The notes below the pieces were generated by a model, which saw only the letters and a list, made by a program, of their open reading frames with translations, did no database searches and was not told where the DNA came from. 47,478 nt of DNA from contig JADYYK010000096.1 in NCBI GenBank assembly GCA_020853705.1, positions 1-47,478 on the forward strand, read 5' to 3'. Positions 11,518 through 20,909 of the stretch are shown in pieces (position 1 is the first letter of the stretch; each line of letters starts with the position of its first letter). Source of the stretch: Deltaproteobacteria bacterium. GTDB taxonomy: Bacteria > Myxococcota_A > Polyangia > Haliangiales > JADYYK01. The position numbers and the translations under genes are program-made.

Positions 11518-12483
11518 ATGAGCTTGCTCGACGATCTCCTGCGCATGGTGGGCACCAGCCGGATCAGGATCCGCTGGCGCTGGGACCGCTTCAAGGCGGG
11601 GCTGGGACGCAGCGCGCGCAGCGCCGAGAACCGGTCACGCGCCCTGCGCTACGAGCACAAGGTCTGCCCCAAGTGCCAGCACCCGGCGGGACGCGACGAG
11701 GTCAGGTGCAGCCGCTGTGACACCGAGCTCGGCGGGGTCATGCGCAACCGGGCCGGGCGCGCGCTGGCCGGCGTGCTGCCCGAGGGCACGCCGCTCTACA
11801 CGCTGCTGCTGGTGATGGTGTGCGGCGCGCTGTACTTCGTGACCGTGCGCATGGTCGAGGGCGGTCAGATCTTTCGCGGGCCGACCGGCATGGCGTCGAT
11901 GCGCGCCGGGGCGCTGATCCCGGACTGGGCGCTGAACCATGGCCAGTGGTGGCGCTTCATCACGTCCTGCTTCCTGCACGGCAGCCTGCTGCACCTGGCC
12001 TTCAACATGGTGGCGCTGGCGCAGCTGGGCGCGGCCTTCGAGCAGCGCTGGGGGCGCCAGCGCTTCCTGGCGGTGTTCGTGATCACGGGGATCGCGGGCA
12101 TGCTGGTCAGCGCGTGGTGGCGGCAGCGCCAGGGTCATCCGGCGCTGGTGCTGGGGGCGTCGGGCGCGGTGTTCGGGGTCATGGGGGCGGGCATCACGTC
12201 GCTGCTGCGGCGCGGGTCGCGCGGGATGGCCCACATGAAGGAGCGCCTGGTGTCGTGGGCGGTGTTCGGCCTCATCATGTCGTTCCAGGGCAACATCGAC
12301 ATGATGGCGCACCTTGGCGGCCTGGTGGCCGGCCTGGTGCTGGGGCTGGTGATCGCGGACCACGACTCGCCGCGGCGCTGGATGCGCTGGCGCTGGCCGC
12401 TGTGGGTGCTGGAGCTGGCGCTGATTGGCCTCGTCATCGCGGCCTTCGTGTGGAACCAGCGCTGGGTGTCGTCGTGGATGTGA
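11518..12483 (+). CDS. Rhomboid intramembrane serine protease with N-terminal zinc ribbon
   Basis: 321 residues. A cytosolic zinc ribbon comes first: C50-x2-C53-x10-C64-x2-C67. Six or seven membrane helices follow from about 92. The catalytic serine is S215 in [10 protein letters not shown] and the histidine is H265 in MMAHLGG. The HLAFNM oxyanion segment is at 159-164. Rhomboids cleave substrates within the membrane. The fused zinc ribbon is an accessory that may bind a partner or nucleic acid (inference). The stop codon overlaps the thiE start (TGATG). Confidence 0.9.
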   Translation: MSLLDDLLRMVGTSRIRIRWRWDRFKAGLGRSARSAENRSRALRYEHKVCPKCQHPAGRDEVRCSRCDTELGGVMRNRAGRALAGVLPEGTPLYTLLLVMVCGALYFVTVRMVEGGQIFRGPTGMASMRAGALIPDWALNHGQWWRFITSCFLHGSLLHLAFNMVALAQLGAAFEQRWGRQRFLAVFVITGIAGMLVSAWWRQRQGHPALVLGASGAVFGVMGAGITSLLRRGSRGMAHMKERLVSWAVFGLIMSFQGNIDMMAHLGGLVAGLVLGLVIADHDSPRRWMRWRWPLWVLELALIGLVIAAFVWNQRWVSSWM

Positions 12484-13175
12484 TGGCCTGGCACAAGTTC
12501 CGTGGCCTCTACGGCATGGTGGATCTGTCGCCTGCGGACGCCGAGCCGACGGCGCCAGGCCAGCCGGTGCTGCCCATGCTGGAGCGGGCGCGCACGCTGG
12601 CTCTGGCGCTGGTGCGTGGGGGCGCGCGCATCGTGCAGCTGCGCATGAAGGCGGCCAGCGCGGCGGAGCTGATGGCGGCGGCGGCGGTGGTGGGGCCGAT
12701 CGCGCGCGAGGCCGGGCGGCCGTTCGTGGTCAACGACCGGGTCGACGTGGCGTTGGCGTGTGACGCGGACGCCGTGCATGTCGGGCAGGATGACCTGCCG
12801 CTGGCTGCGGTGCGTGCGCTGATTGCGAAAAGTGGCCGCAAGATGCTTGTCGGGGTGTCAACACACTCGCTCGACCAGGTGCGCCAGGCGGTGGCCGGTG
12901 GGGCCGACTACCTGGGCTTCGGGCCGGTGTTCGCGACCCGCAGCAAGGACAACCCTGATCCGGTGGTGGGGGTGGAGCTGCTGCGCAAGGCCTGCGCGCT
13001 GGCAGCCCCGGTGCCGGTGGTGGCCATCGGGGGCATCGATCTGGAGGGCGTCTCGGCGTGTGCGGGGGCGGGCGCGACGTGTGTGGCGGTGATCAGGTTC
13101 GTGAATCGCGCGCCTGATGTGGAGGCCGCGGCGCGCGCGGTGTCGCACGCGTTCGCGGCTGGATTTCTGGGCTAG
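12483..13175 (+). CDS. thiE: Thiamine phosphate synthase
   Basis: 230 residues from the ATG at 12483, which overlaps the rhomboid stop by one base. The TIM-barrel ThiE motifs are intact: ARIVQLRMK, FVVNDRVDVALACDADAVHV followed by GQDDLP, VGVSTHS, ADYLGFGPVFATRSK and VVAIGGID. It joins the hydroxymethylpyrimidine and thiazole moieties to thiamine phosphate. No other thiamine gene is nearby, so the pathway is not clustered here. A longer frame runs upstream through the rhomboid gene and is a shadow. Confidence 0.92.
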   Translation: MAWHKFRGLYGMVDLSPADAEPTAPGQPVLPMLERARTLALALVRGGARIVQLRMKAASAAELMAAAAVVGPIAREAGRPFVVNDRVDVALACDADAVHVGQDDLPLAAVRALIAKSGRKMLVGVSTHSLDQVRQAVAGGADYLGFGPVFATRSKDNPDPVVGVELLRKACALAAPVPVVAIGGIDLEGVSACAGAGATCVAVIRFVNRAPDVEAAARAVSHAFAAGFLG

Positions 13176-13184
13176 CGCTTCGAC

Positions 13185-14051
13185 TCAATCGTCGTCGGCC
13201 GAGAGGTCGACCTCGTGGTCGTCGTCCGACAGGTCGTCGCGCTCGGGGCCGGCCTCGTCGTCCTCCTCGTCGTCCATCTTCTTGCGCGGCGGCAGCGTGG
13301 TCGCGGAGTTCTTCTTGCCGCTGCCCTTGGGGCGACCGCGCTTGGCGACCGGCTTGGGCGGGGCGTCGTCGTCGACCACGGGCTCGGCGTCGTCGTCGTC
13401 ATCGTCGGCCGCGGCCGCCTTGCCCTTGGGCGGCGCGTCCCCGTCCTCGTCTTCCTCCTCGTCGTCGTCGTCCTTGGGCTCCGCGGCGCGCGGCTTGGGC
13501 GCACCCTCGGGGCGGCCCGGCATGCCGGGCTTGGGCGCGTTGGGATCGACGGCGGGCGCCACGAAGGTCTCCCACGACGCGGCGCGAGCCAGCGCCTCAC
13601 CCAGCGGGATGCCCTTCTTGACCATGTCGTTGACCGCGGCCTTGGCCTCCGCGGTCAGCCGGCGCGCCGGCACCACGGCGGGCGGATCCTCGCCGACCTG
13701 GCCCGGCCGCAGCGGCTTCTTGGCCGCGACGGGCGCCGCGGTGGCCGACACCGGCGGACGCATCGGGACCTGGTCGTCCCGGTTGCGAACCGGAGCGGCC
13801 TCCTCGTCCCCATCGTCGTCGCCATCGTCGTCGTCGTCATGACGGGCGCCCGGCTTCTTGACCGGCTCGGGCGCCTTCCGGGGGCGTCCGACCTTGCCGG
13901 GGGCCGGCGCAGCGTCGTCGTGAGCTGCCTTCGCCTTGGCGGGCTTTTCGGCCGCTTCGGCCTTTTCGGCCTCCTTCTTGGCCGGTTTTGCCGCCTTGCT
14001 GGGCGCCTTGTCCTTCTTGGGCGCCTTGGACTCACCGTCGCTGCGTGCCAT
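13185..14051 (-). CDS. HMGA-like protein: Lys/Ala-rich, AT-hooks, acidic blocks
   Basis: 288 residues from the ATG at 14049-14051 (MARSDGESKAPKKDK). A Lys/Ala-rich N-terminal third is followed by GRPRK (AT-hook-like) and Asp runs. A short structured-looking segment comes next (LTAEAKAAVNDMVKKGIPLG), then Asp/Glu-rich blocks, a second AT-hook KRGRPKGSGKK, and a final acidic tail. This mix of AT-hooks and acidic runs matches the HMGA-like half of myxobacterial CarD, but without the CdnL-like module. AT-rich minor-groove binding and chromosome-architectural regulation are inferred. Confidence 0.75.
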   Translation of the reverse strand: MARSDGESKAPKKDKAPSKAAKPAKKEAEKAEAAEKPAKAKAAHDDAAPAPGKVGRPRKAPEPVKKPGARHDDDDDGDDDGDEEAAPVRNRDDQVPMRPPVSATAAPVAAKKPLRPGQVGEDPPAVVPARRLTAEAKAAVNDMVKKGIPLGEALARAASWETFVAPAVDPNAPKPGMPGRPEGAPKPRAAEPKDDDDEEEDEDGDAPPKGKAAAADDDDDDAEPVVDDDAPPKPVAKRGRPKGSGKKNSATTLPPRKKMDDEEDDEAGPERDDLSDDDHEVDLSADDD

Positions 14052-14130
14052 GGGGGCAGCTTTATCTAACAAATCTCCCGGTCGCAAGGACTTCGCGGAC
14101 GGTCCGGTTCAGCGTGCTAGATTGCGCGCG

Positions 14131-14919
14131 ATGGCTGAGCGCAATGGATTCTCGATCGCGTCGGTGATCCTGAGCTACCTGCTGGTCGCCGGAGGCGTGG
14201 TCCTGGCCCTGGTGGGCGAGTTTGCCGGCAAGTTCGACCTGGGTCGCTACACCATCCACATGGTGATGGGCGCGGGCGCTGTGGTCGGCGGCTTCCTGGC
14301 TGCCCGGGCCAGCCGGGGCAGCACCATCCTGGAGACCGCCATCGGGGGCGGGCTGGTCATCGTCAGCCTGGCCGCGCTGCTGTACTCGACCTGGTTCGGC
14401 GGCATGATCTTCGCCCTGGGCCAGGCCAAGAAGGGCGCGCTGATCGCGGCCGGGCTGTGCGCGGTCGGCGGCGGCCTGGGCGCCTTCGTGGGCGAGCGCC
14501 TGGGCGAGTCGGGCAAGTCGTCGCTGCCGTTCCTCGTCTATGCCGCGGTGGCCGTCCTGGGCGGCTGCTTCCTGACCTACCTCACCGTGATGGCGCTGAG
14601 CGCGCGCAGCCTGGGCGGCCTGCTGTCGGCGCAGCGCAGCGTGGTCGGGGCCCAGCTGCTCATCGGCCTGGGTGCGGGGGCGCTGGTGACCGGCGCCACC
14701 TGCGGCGCGCTGGCGCGCACGCGGATCCTGCTGGCGTCGGCGCTCGGTGGCGCGGCCGGGGTGTTCGGCTTCTTCTTCCTGGTGGTGCGCCTGTTCGGCA
14801 ACGAGATGTCCGGCGACAACCTGCGCGGGTCGCTGGTGCTGGCGGCGGGCGGCGGTATCGTCGCCCTGGTGGGCTCACTGGTGGGGTGGAAGACGTTCGG
14901 TCAGCGCAACGCAGCCTAG
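14131..14919 (+). CDS. Polytopic membrane protein, unknown
   Basis: 262 residues from the ATG at 14131, with about seven hydrophobic helices rich in Gly and Ala (near 9-30, 42-60, 70-90, 98-115, 128-150, 172-190 and 205-225, plus one at the C-terminus). No family motif is recognised. A longer in-frame extension upstream overlaps the divergent AT-hook gene and is rejected. ilvD follows after 21 bases and may share the transcript. Confidence 0.7.
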   Translation: MAERNGFSIASVILSYLLVAGGVVLALVGEFAGKFDLGRYTIHMVMGAGAVVGGFLAARASRGSTILETAIGGGLVIVSLAALLYSTWFGGMIFALGQAKKGALIAAGLCAVGGGLGAFVGERLGESGKSSLPFLVYAAVAVLGGCFLTYLTVMALSARSLGGLLSAQRSVVGAQLLIGLGAGALVTGATCGALARTRILLASALGGAAGVFGFFFLVVRLFGNEMSGDNLRGSLVLAAGGGIVALVGSLVGWKTFGQRNAA

Positions 14920-14940
14920 CTTCAGCCTTCGGAGGAACCC

Positions 14941-16611
14941 ATGTCAGCCAGCAATCGTCGCAGCCGTGCCCTCCTCGCCGGCCCGTCGCGCGCCCCGACG
15001 CGCGCCATGCTCAAGGGCATCGGCTTCACCGACACCGATCTCGAGCGGCCCCTGATCGGCATCGCCAACACCTGGATCGAGACCATGCCGTGCAACTACC
15101 ACCTGCGCGACCTGGCGGTGCACGTGAAGGAGGGCGTGCGCGCCGCGGGTGGTACGCCGATGGAGTTCAACACCATCTCCATCTCCGACGGCGTCACCAT
15201 GGGCACCCAGGGCATGAAGGCCTCGCTGGTCAGCCGCGAGGTCATCGCCGACTCGATCGAGCTGTGCACGCGCGGCTACCTGTTCGACGCGCTGGTCATC
15301 CTGGTCGGCTGTGACAAGACCATGCCGGGCGCGGCCATGGCGCTGGCTCGCCTGGACATCCCGGGCGTCATCCTGTACGGCGGCTCGATCGACGCCGGCC
15401 ACCTCGACGGCAAGGATCTCACCATCCAGGACGTCTTCGAAGCCGTGGGCGCGCACGCACAGGGCAAGATCGGCGCCGCCGAGCTGAAGGCCATCGAGGA
15501 TCACGCCTGCCCGGGCGCCGGCGCCTGCGGCGCGCAGTACACCGCCAACACCATGGCGATGGCGCTGGAGTTCCTGGGGCTGTCGCCGATGGGCAGCGCC
15601 AGCGTGTCGGCGGTGTCGCCGCGCAAGGCCGACGTCGCGCGCGAGGCCGGCCGCCTGGTCATGGACGTGCTCGAGCGCGATCTGCGCCCCAGCGCGCTGC
15701 TGACGCGCAAGTGCATCGAGAACGCCATCGCCGCGGTGGCCGCGACCGGCGGGTCGACCAACGCCGTGCTGCACCTGCTGGCGCTGGCCTGGGAGGCCCG
15801 CATCGAGCTGGCCATCGAGGACTTCGATCGCATCAGCGCGAGGACGCCGCTGATCGGCGATCTGCGCCCGGGCGGCCGCTTCGTCGCGGTCGACCTCGAG
15901 CGCGCCGGCGGCACCCAGCTGGTGGCCAAGCGGCTGTGTGACGCCGGGCTGTGCGACGGCAGCGCGCTGACGCTGACCGGCAAGACCCTGGGCGAGGAGG
16001 CCGCCAGCGCGCGCGAGACCCCGGGGCAGGAGGTCGTGGTGCCGGTCGACAAGCCGCTCAAGCCGACCGGTGGCCTGGTCATCCTCAAGGGCAACCTGGC
16101 GACCGAGGGCTGCGTCATCAAGATGGCCGGCCACGAGCGCAGCTACCACAAGGGGCCGGCGCGCGTGTTCGACTGCGAGGAGGACGCCTTCGCGGCGGTC
16201 GATCGGCGCGAGATCAAGGCTGGCGACGTGGTCGTCATCCGCTACGAGGGGCCGCGCGGCGGCCCCGGCATGCGCGAGATGCTGGGCGTCACCGCGGCGC
16301 TGGTCGGCGCCGGCCTCGGCGAGCACGTCGCGCTGCTGACCGACGGCCGCTTCTCGGGCGCGACGCGCGGGCTGATGGCGGGCCACGTGGCGCCCGAGGC
16401 GCAGCTCGGCGGCACCATCGCGGCGGTGCGCGACGGCGACACCATCGTGTTCGACATCGACGCGCGCACGCTGACGCTGGAGGTCAGCGAGGCCGAGATC
16501 GCGCAGCGCATGGCCAGCTGGCAGGCGCCCGCGCCGCGCTACACGCGCGGGGTGTTCGCCAAGTACGCCGCCATCGTGTCGAGCGCCAGCAAGGGCGCCA
16601 TCACCGGCTGA
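14941..16611 (+). CDS. ilvD: Dihydroxy-acid dehydratase
   Basis: 556 residues, typical of the shorter [2Fe-2S] IlvD type. The cluster cysteines are C51 (ETMPCNYHL), C124 (VGCDKTMPG) and C196 (in [18 protein letters not shown]). The C-terminal barrel has [13 protein letters not shown] with the catalytic serine region. It dehydrates dihydroxy-isovalerate and dihydroxy-methylvalerate in branched-chain amino acid synthesis. GGAGG lies upstream of the ATG. It ends back to back with the thioredoxin-like gene: the two stop codons are adjacent at 16609-16614, so the genes converge with no spacer. Confidence 0.96.
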   Translation: MSASNRRSRALLAGPSRAPTRAMLKGIGFTDTDLERPLIGIANTWIETMPCNYHLRDLAVHVKEGVRAAGGTPMEFNTISISDGVTMGTQGMKASLVSREVIADSIELCTRGYLFDALVILVGCDKTMPGAAMALARLDIPGVILYGGSIDAGHLDGKDLTIQDVFEAVGAHAQGKIGAAELKAIEDHACPGAGACGAQYTANTMAMALEFLGLSPMGSASVSAVSPRKADVAREAGRLVMDVLERDLRPSALLTRKCIENAIAAVAATGGSTNAVLHLLALAWEARIELAIEDFDRISARTPLIGDLRPGGRFVAVDLERAGGTQLVAKRLCDAGLCDGSALTLTGKTLGEEAASARETPGQEVVVPVDKPLKPTGGLVILKGNLATEGCVIKMAGHERSYHKGPARVFDCEEDAFAAVDRREIKAGDVVVIRYEGPRGGPGMREMLGVTAALVGAGLGEHVALLTDGRFSGATRGLMAGHVAPEAQLGGTIAAVRDGDTIVFDIDARTLTLEVSEAEIAQRMASWQAPAPRYTRGVFAKYAAIVSSASKGAITG

Positions 16612-16944
16612 TCAGCGGTTGAGCAGGGCCTGCAGGAAGGCGGCGTACTCGTCGCGGCCGCGGACGCCGTTCAGGGTCTGGGCGTACTCGCCGCGACGGT
16701 ACAGCAGCACGCAGGGCAGGTCGGCCACCGCGGTCGCCTTGAGCAGGTCGGAGAAGTTCCAGTCGTCGCCGTCCAGCTTGGCGAAGCGGACGGCGGGCAG
16801 CGTCACGGCCAGCGCGGCGAGGTCGGACTCGATGCTGCGGTAGCGCGGGTCCCAGGCCGCGAACAGCAGCACGCCGGCCACGGTGGCCTCGCGGATGAAG
16901 GGCCAGTAGGTGTCCTTGTCGAGCTCGGGCAGGGTGGCGGTCAT
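16612..16944 (-). CDS. Thioredoxin-fold protein lacking the CXXC motif
   Basis: 110 residues with thioredoxin topology: GVLLFAAWDPRY where thioredoxin has WAxWCGPC, a VRFAKLDGDD strand, the cis-proline loop ADLPCVLLYRRGE, and a final helix. Both redox cysteines are missing, so it cannot be a dithiol oxidoreductase. The single Cys next to the cis-Pro remains. A binding or scaffold role is more likely. It is 15 bases downstream of ychF on the same strand and probably in its operon. Confidence 0.75.
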   Translation of the reverse strand: MTATLPELDKDTYWPFIREATVAGVLLFAAWDPRYRSIESDLAALAVTLPAVRFAKLDGDDWNFSDLLKATAVADLPCVLLYRRGEYAQTLNGVRGRDEYAAFLQALLNR

Positions 16945-16959
16945 CGGTGGCGTCAGGCG

Positions 16960-18060
16960 TCAGACGTTGAACTTGAAGTTGACCACATCGCCGTCGCGCA
17001 TGACGTAGTCCTTGCCCTGCATGGCCAGCTTGCCGACGGCGCGGCAGGCGGCCTCGGACTTCAGGGCGATGAGGTCCTCCCACCAGATGACCTCGGCCTT
17101 GATGAAGCCGCGCTCGAAGTCGGTGTGGATGACGCCGGCGGCCTGCGGCGCCTTGAGGCCGCGCTTCAGGGTCCAGGCGCGACACTCGTCCTCGCCCGCG
17201 GTCAGGAAGGTGATGAGGTCGAGCAGCTGGTAGCCGGCGCGGATGACGCCGTGCAGGCCGGGCTCGGTGAGGCCGATGCCAGCCAGGAACTCGGGGCGAT
17301 CCTCCGGCGGCAGGGTCGCGATCTCGGCCTCGACGGCGGCCGAGACCAGGACCACGGGGGCGTTCTCGGCGGCGGCGTGCTTGCGCACCGCGTCGACCAG
17401 CGGGTCGCTGCCGGGCGCCTTGCCGAGCTGGGCCTCGGAGACGTTGCAGATGTACATCACGCGCTTCGAGGTCAGGAGCTGCAGGGCCTTGACCCGGGGC
17501 AGCTCCTCCTCGGTGAAGGTCAGCGCGCGGATCGGCGTGCCGGCGTCGAGCGCGTCCTTGAGCTTCTGGAAGAACTCGGCGTTGGCGGCCTCGTCCTTGT
17601 TGGTCTTGCCGAGCTTCCTGGCGCGATCCAGGCGCTTTTCGACCGACTCCAGGTCCTTGAGCGCCAGCTCGGTGTCGATGGTGGCGATGTCCGACAGCGG
17701 GTCGATCTTGTTCTCGACGTGGATGACGTTGTCGTCCTCGAAGCAGCGCACCACGTGGGCGATGGCGTCGGTCTCGCGGATGTTGGCCAGGAACTGGTTG
17801 CCCAGCCCTTCGCCCTTGGAGGCGCCGCGCACCAGGCCGGCGATGTCGACGAAGTTGATGGTGGTCGCGACCGTGGACTTCGGCTTGTACAGCGCGACCA
17901 GGGCGTCGAGGCGCGGGTCGGGCACCGGGACCACCCCGACGTTGGGCTCGATGGTGCAGAACGGGTAGTTGGCCACCGCGGCGCCGGCTGCGGACAGAGC
18001 GTTGAACAGCGTCGACTTCCCGACGTTGGGCAGACCGACGATACCGCACGAAAAACCCAC
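16960..18060 (-). CDS. ychF: YchF/OLA1-type ribosome-associated ATPase
   Basis: 366 residues, the usual YchF size. The P-loop is GLPNVGKST at 9-17, G3 is in DIAGLVRGASKGEG, and G4 is NVSE in MYICNVSE instead of NKxD, which is why the family prefers ATP. The TGS domain at the C-terminus ends YVMRDGDVVNFKFNV. YchF binds ribosomes and modulates stress responses. It starts with ATG and diverges from the phosphatidyltransferase gene. Confidence 0.96.
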   Translation of the reverse strand: MGFSCGIVGLPNVGKSTLFNALSAAGAAVANYPFCTIEPNVGVVPVPDPRLDALVALYKPKSTVATTINFVDIAGLVRGASKGEGLGNQFLANIRETDAIAHVVRCFEDDNVIHVENKIDPLSDIATIDTELALKDLESVEKRLDRARKLGKTNKDEAANAEFFQKLKDALDAGTPIRALTFTEEELPRVKALQLLTSKRVMYICNVSEAQLGKAPGSDPLVDAVRKHAAAENAPVVLVSAAVEAEIATLPPEDRPEFLAGIGLTEPGLHGVIRAGYQLLDLITFLTAGEDECRAWTLKRGLKAPQAAGVIHTDFERGFIKAEVIWWEDLIALKSEAACRAVGKLAMQGKDYVMRDGDVVNFKFNV

Positions 18061-18142
18061 GAGTGCCTCCTCGAAGCCTGGTGCCTATAGCACGGATCCA
18101 CCATGCTTGACCAAGCCGGCCCCGCCCCCTATTTTGCGCCCC

Positions 18143-19321
18143 GTGAGCACCCCCGACGCCGCCACCGACCCAGCGCCCGAGCCTGCGGCGCCGTCTGCAC
18201 CCGCACCGGCGTCGGAGTCGGAGCCGGCGGCGACCCCGCCCGCCCGCGCGCCGGCGCGTGGCAAGCCGTGGATCACGGCCAACCAGGTCACCTTCCTGCG
18301 CCTGATCCTGCTGCCGGTCGGCGCCGGCTGCCTGTACGGCCCCGCTGGCGCACGCTACTTCGCGCTGATCTTCATGACCCTGGTCGGGTGCACCGACTTC
18401 GTCGACGGCTACCTGGCGCGCAAGTACGGCACCACCAAGCTGGGCAGCCTGATGGATCCCATCGCCGACAAGGTGTTCGTGGCGGTCGTCTTCGTGCCGT
18501 TCGCGGACCTCGGCTGGATGCCGACCTGGGTCATCGCCGGGGTGTTCGTGCGCGAGTTCCTGGTCACCGCGGCGCGCACCAGCCATGAGCGGCGGGGGAT
18601 CGTGCTGAAGTCGTCGTACCTCGGCAAGGTCAAGACCTGGTTCCAGATGGCCGGCGCCGCGATCGCGTTCCTGCTCATCGGCGTGCACGACCGCGAGCGC
18701 ATGAACCTCCTGTTCGGCATCGGGGTCGGGATCTCGCTGGCGGGCACCGTGCTGGCGCTGGTCCTGCAGCGCTGGAACCAGGTCCGTGGCGGCGCCATCT
18801 TCACGGTGTCGTTCGCCATCTTCCTGGGCGTCAACGCCGCCGGCGGGCCCGACAAGATGCTGGCCTTCATGGGCTACACCATCCTCGGCATCACCTGGCT
18901 GTCGGGCCTGGACTACCTGGCCAGCGGCGTGCGCCGGCTGGGGCGCCAGCTCGACGGCGCCGACCACGTGCGCTTCGTGGCCGCGGTGACCATCCCGATC
19001 CTGGCCCTGCTGTGCGTGAAGTACACCGACGCGCCGGTGTGGGCGATGATCGTCGTGGTCGCGTTCGAGCTGTCGCTGGGCGGCCTGGATCAGCTGCTGG
19101 CGCACTACAAGGCGCAGCCCTCGGGGCTGGCCTGGGGCGTGCGCAGCTTCGCCATCATCGCGCTGCTGGCCGCCATCCTGGTCGAGCAGCCGGGCGCCGC
19201 CAGCATGCGCTTCATCATCGCGGTGCTGATGACGACCCTCAGCACGGTGACGACGTTCACCATCTTCTGGCAGAGCCGCGCGCACTATGTCGACGAGCGC
19301 CCGGCCAAGGTCGCCGGCTGA
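18143..19321 (+). CDS. CDP-alcohol phosphatidyltransferase with extra C-terminal membrane domain
   Basis: 392 residues from the GTG at 18143, opening with an Ala/Pro-rich cytosolic leader to about 38. The catalytic signature of the family is present: D85, D88-G, A92-R93, G101, D105 and D109 in the segment running from TDFVDGYLAR to LMDPIADK. Seven rather than the usual eight residues separate Arg and Gly. The PgsA-like half suggests phosphatidylglycerophosphate or a related synthesis from CDP-diacylglycerol. About 190 further residues with four to five helices follow, longer than ordinary PgsA. The next gene starts at the overlapping TGATG. Confidence 0.82.
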   Translation: MSTPDAATDPAPEPAAPSAPAPASESEPAATPPARAPARGKPWITANQVTFLRLILLPVGAGCLYGPAGARYFALIFMTLVGCTDFVDGYLARKYGTTKLGSLMDPIADKVFVAVVFVPFADLGWMPTWVIAGVFVREFLVTAARTSHERRGIVLKSSYLGKVKTWFQMAGAAIAFLLIGVHDRERMNLLFGIGVGISLAGTVLALVLQRWNQVRGGAIFTVSFAIFLGVNAAGGPDKMLAFMGYTILGITWLSGLDYLASGVRRLGRQLDGADHVRFVAAVTIPILALLCVKYTDAPVWAMIVVVAFELSLGGLDQLLAHYKAQPSGLAWGVRSFAIIALLAAILVEQPGAASMRFIIAVLMTTLSTVTTFTIFWQSRAHYVDERPAKVAG

Positions 19322-19818
19322 TGGCCACGCCCCCGAAGCCGCCGATGCCGCTGACGCGGTTTCTCGACGCCGGCCGCGCTGGCGACCTGGCCAAGCTGCA
19401 CGGCGTGATCGACTGGGGGCTGTCGACCGCGTGCGTGATCGTCAGCGCGCTGGCGGGCGTCAAGGATCGCGATCGCGAGCAGGTCGCGCGCGCCGGCCTC
19501 AGTGACATCGACCAGGCCTCGCGCAGCGTCGACCGCTCGCGCAAGCTGATGCTGACCGAGCTGTGCAAGTTCATCACCCAGGTCACCGGCACGCGCAAGG
19601 CGAGCGCCGAGGAGTCGACCTGGGCGCTGCGCGAGGGCGTCGTGGTGGCGCCGCCGCCCAATGGGCTGAGCCCCGGGACCGCGCAGCGCCTCGACACCCA
19701 CCGCGCGCGCGCCGCCCGCGTCGCCGAGGTCTGGGTCGCCGAGCGCGGCGCCGAGGCGCCGATCTGGCTGGCCATCACGCCCGAGCGCGATCGCGTGGTG
19801 CTGGTCTCGAAGCTGTAG
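19321..19818 (+). CDS. Small soluble protein, unknown
   Basis: 165 residues starting at the ATG that overlaps the stop of the phosphatidyltransferase gene, so translation is probably coupled. It is mostly helical and charged, with no signal peptide or membrane helix. The C-terminus ends as a beta hairpin (PIWLAITPERDRVVLVSKL). I do not recognise a family. A longer frame upstream is a shadow of the preceding gene. Confidence 0.6.
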   Translation: MATPPKPPMPLTRFLDAGRAGDLAKLHGVIDWGLSTACVIVSALAGVKDRDREQVARAGLSDIDQASRSVDRSRKLMLTELCKFITQVTGTRKASAEESTWALREGVVVAPPPNGLSPGTAQRLDTHRARAARVAEVWVAERGAEAPIWLAITPERDRVVLVSKL

Positions 19819-19869
19819 CCCCGAGCTCGCACCCGACGAGCCCGAGCCCGCCCCCGACCCGGTTGGGGC

Positions 19870-20853
19870 CTAGCCGAGCGCCGCCTTGCGAGGGGGTGCT
19901 TCACGGCCGAGCGCCGCCATGGCTGTCTCCGGGTAGCGCAGCCCGGCGGCGCAGCCGATCGGAAAGGCGGCTTCGAGCGCGGCCATGTCGGCATCGTCGA
20001 GGTGCACGCGTGTGGCCTCCAGGTTGCGGTCGACGTTCTCCGGGCGGCCCATCCCGACGAGAGGGATGAGGTCTTCGCCCTTGCGCAGGATCCAGGCGAG
20101 CGCGACCGAGGACATCGAGACGCCCTTCCTGGCAGCCATGTCCTCGAGGGGCCCGAGGCGGGCGACGTTCGCCGTCAGATGCTCGCCTTGAAAGCGGGGG
20201 ACCTGGGCGCGCCAGTCGCCAGCGGGGAGGTCGCTCGGCGTGCGGATCTTGCCAGTCAACAGTCCGCGATGCAGCGGCGAGTAGGCCACGAACGTGATGC
20301 CGAGCGATCGGGTGAGCGGGAAAAGGTCGCGCTCCGGATCGCGCTGCAGGAGGGAGTACTCGGTTTGCAGCGCGGCGATCGGGTGGGTCGCGTGCGCGCG
20401 GCGAATGGTCTCGGGCCCCGCCTCGGAGAGGCCGATGGCACGGACCTTCCCTGCGCGAACCATCTCGGCCATCGCGCCGACCGAGTCCTCGATCGGGACC
20501 TCGGCGTCGACGCGATGCAGGTAGTAGAGATCGACGTGATCGAGTCCCAGGTGCTTCAGGCTGCGGTCGATCGCCTCCTGCAGGTAGGCGGGGCTGCCCA
20601 TGCTCGCCTTGGTGGCGACGACGGCCCGATCGCGCCGGTCGCGGACCGCCCGGCCCACGAGCGCCTCGCTCTTGCCGCGGCCGTAGACCTCGGCGGTGTC
20701 GATCAGCGTGATGCCCTCGTCGATCGCGCGCTGGATGGCGTGCACGCCGGCGTCGTCGTCGCTGCTGCCGTACCAGCCTGCGAACGCCATGGCGCCGAGC
20801 GCGATGGCGCCGACACGAACGTCTCCCTGCCCGAGCTTGCGAGTGTCGATCAT
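19870..20853 (-). CDS. Aldo/keto reductase
   Basis: 327 residues from the ATG at 20851-20853, with GGGAGG seven bases upstream. The catalytic tetrad is complete: D52 and Y57 (IDTAEVYGRGKSE), K82 (VVATKAS) and H113 (LYYLHRVD). NADPH-dependent reduction of carbonyls is expected, and the sequence resembles the YajO/AKR11-13 group. The substrate cannot be told. It follows the ABC exporter genes on the same strand after 56 bases. Confidence 0.92.
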   Translation of the reverse strand: MIDTRKLGQGDVRVGAIALGAMAFAGWYGSSDDDAGVHAIQRAIDEGITLIDTAEVYGRGKSEALVGRAVRDRRDRAVVATKASMGSPAYLQEAIDRSLKHLGLDHVDLYYLHRVDAEVPIEDSVGAMAEMVRAGKVRAIGLSEAGPETIRRAHATHPIAALQTEYSLLQRDPERDLFPLTRSLGITFVAYSPLHRGLLTGKIRTPSDLPAGDWRAQVPRFQGEHLTANVARLGPLEDMAARKGVSMSSVALAWILRKGEDLIPLVGMGRPENVDRNLEATRVHLDDADMAALEAAFPIGCAAGLRYPETAMAALGREAPPRKAALG

Positions 20854-20909
20854 GGTGCCTCCCGTGGTCCGATGCGAGTCTAGCCCACCGCCCGTCGCCT
20901 GCGGGCCCG

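Noticed and set aside
16601..19285. 894-codon minus-strand frame
   Set aside because: It crosses ychF, the thioredoxin-like gene and the opposite-strand phosphatidyltransferase in the wrong frame, and its composition is Arg/Gly/Pro-rich noise.
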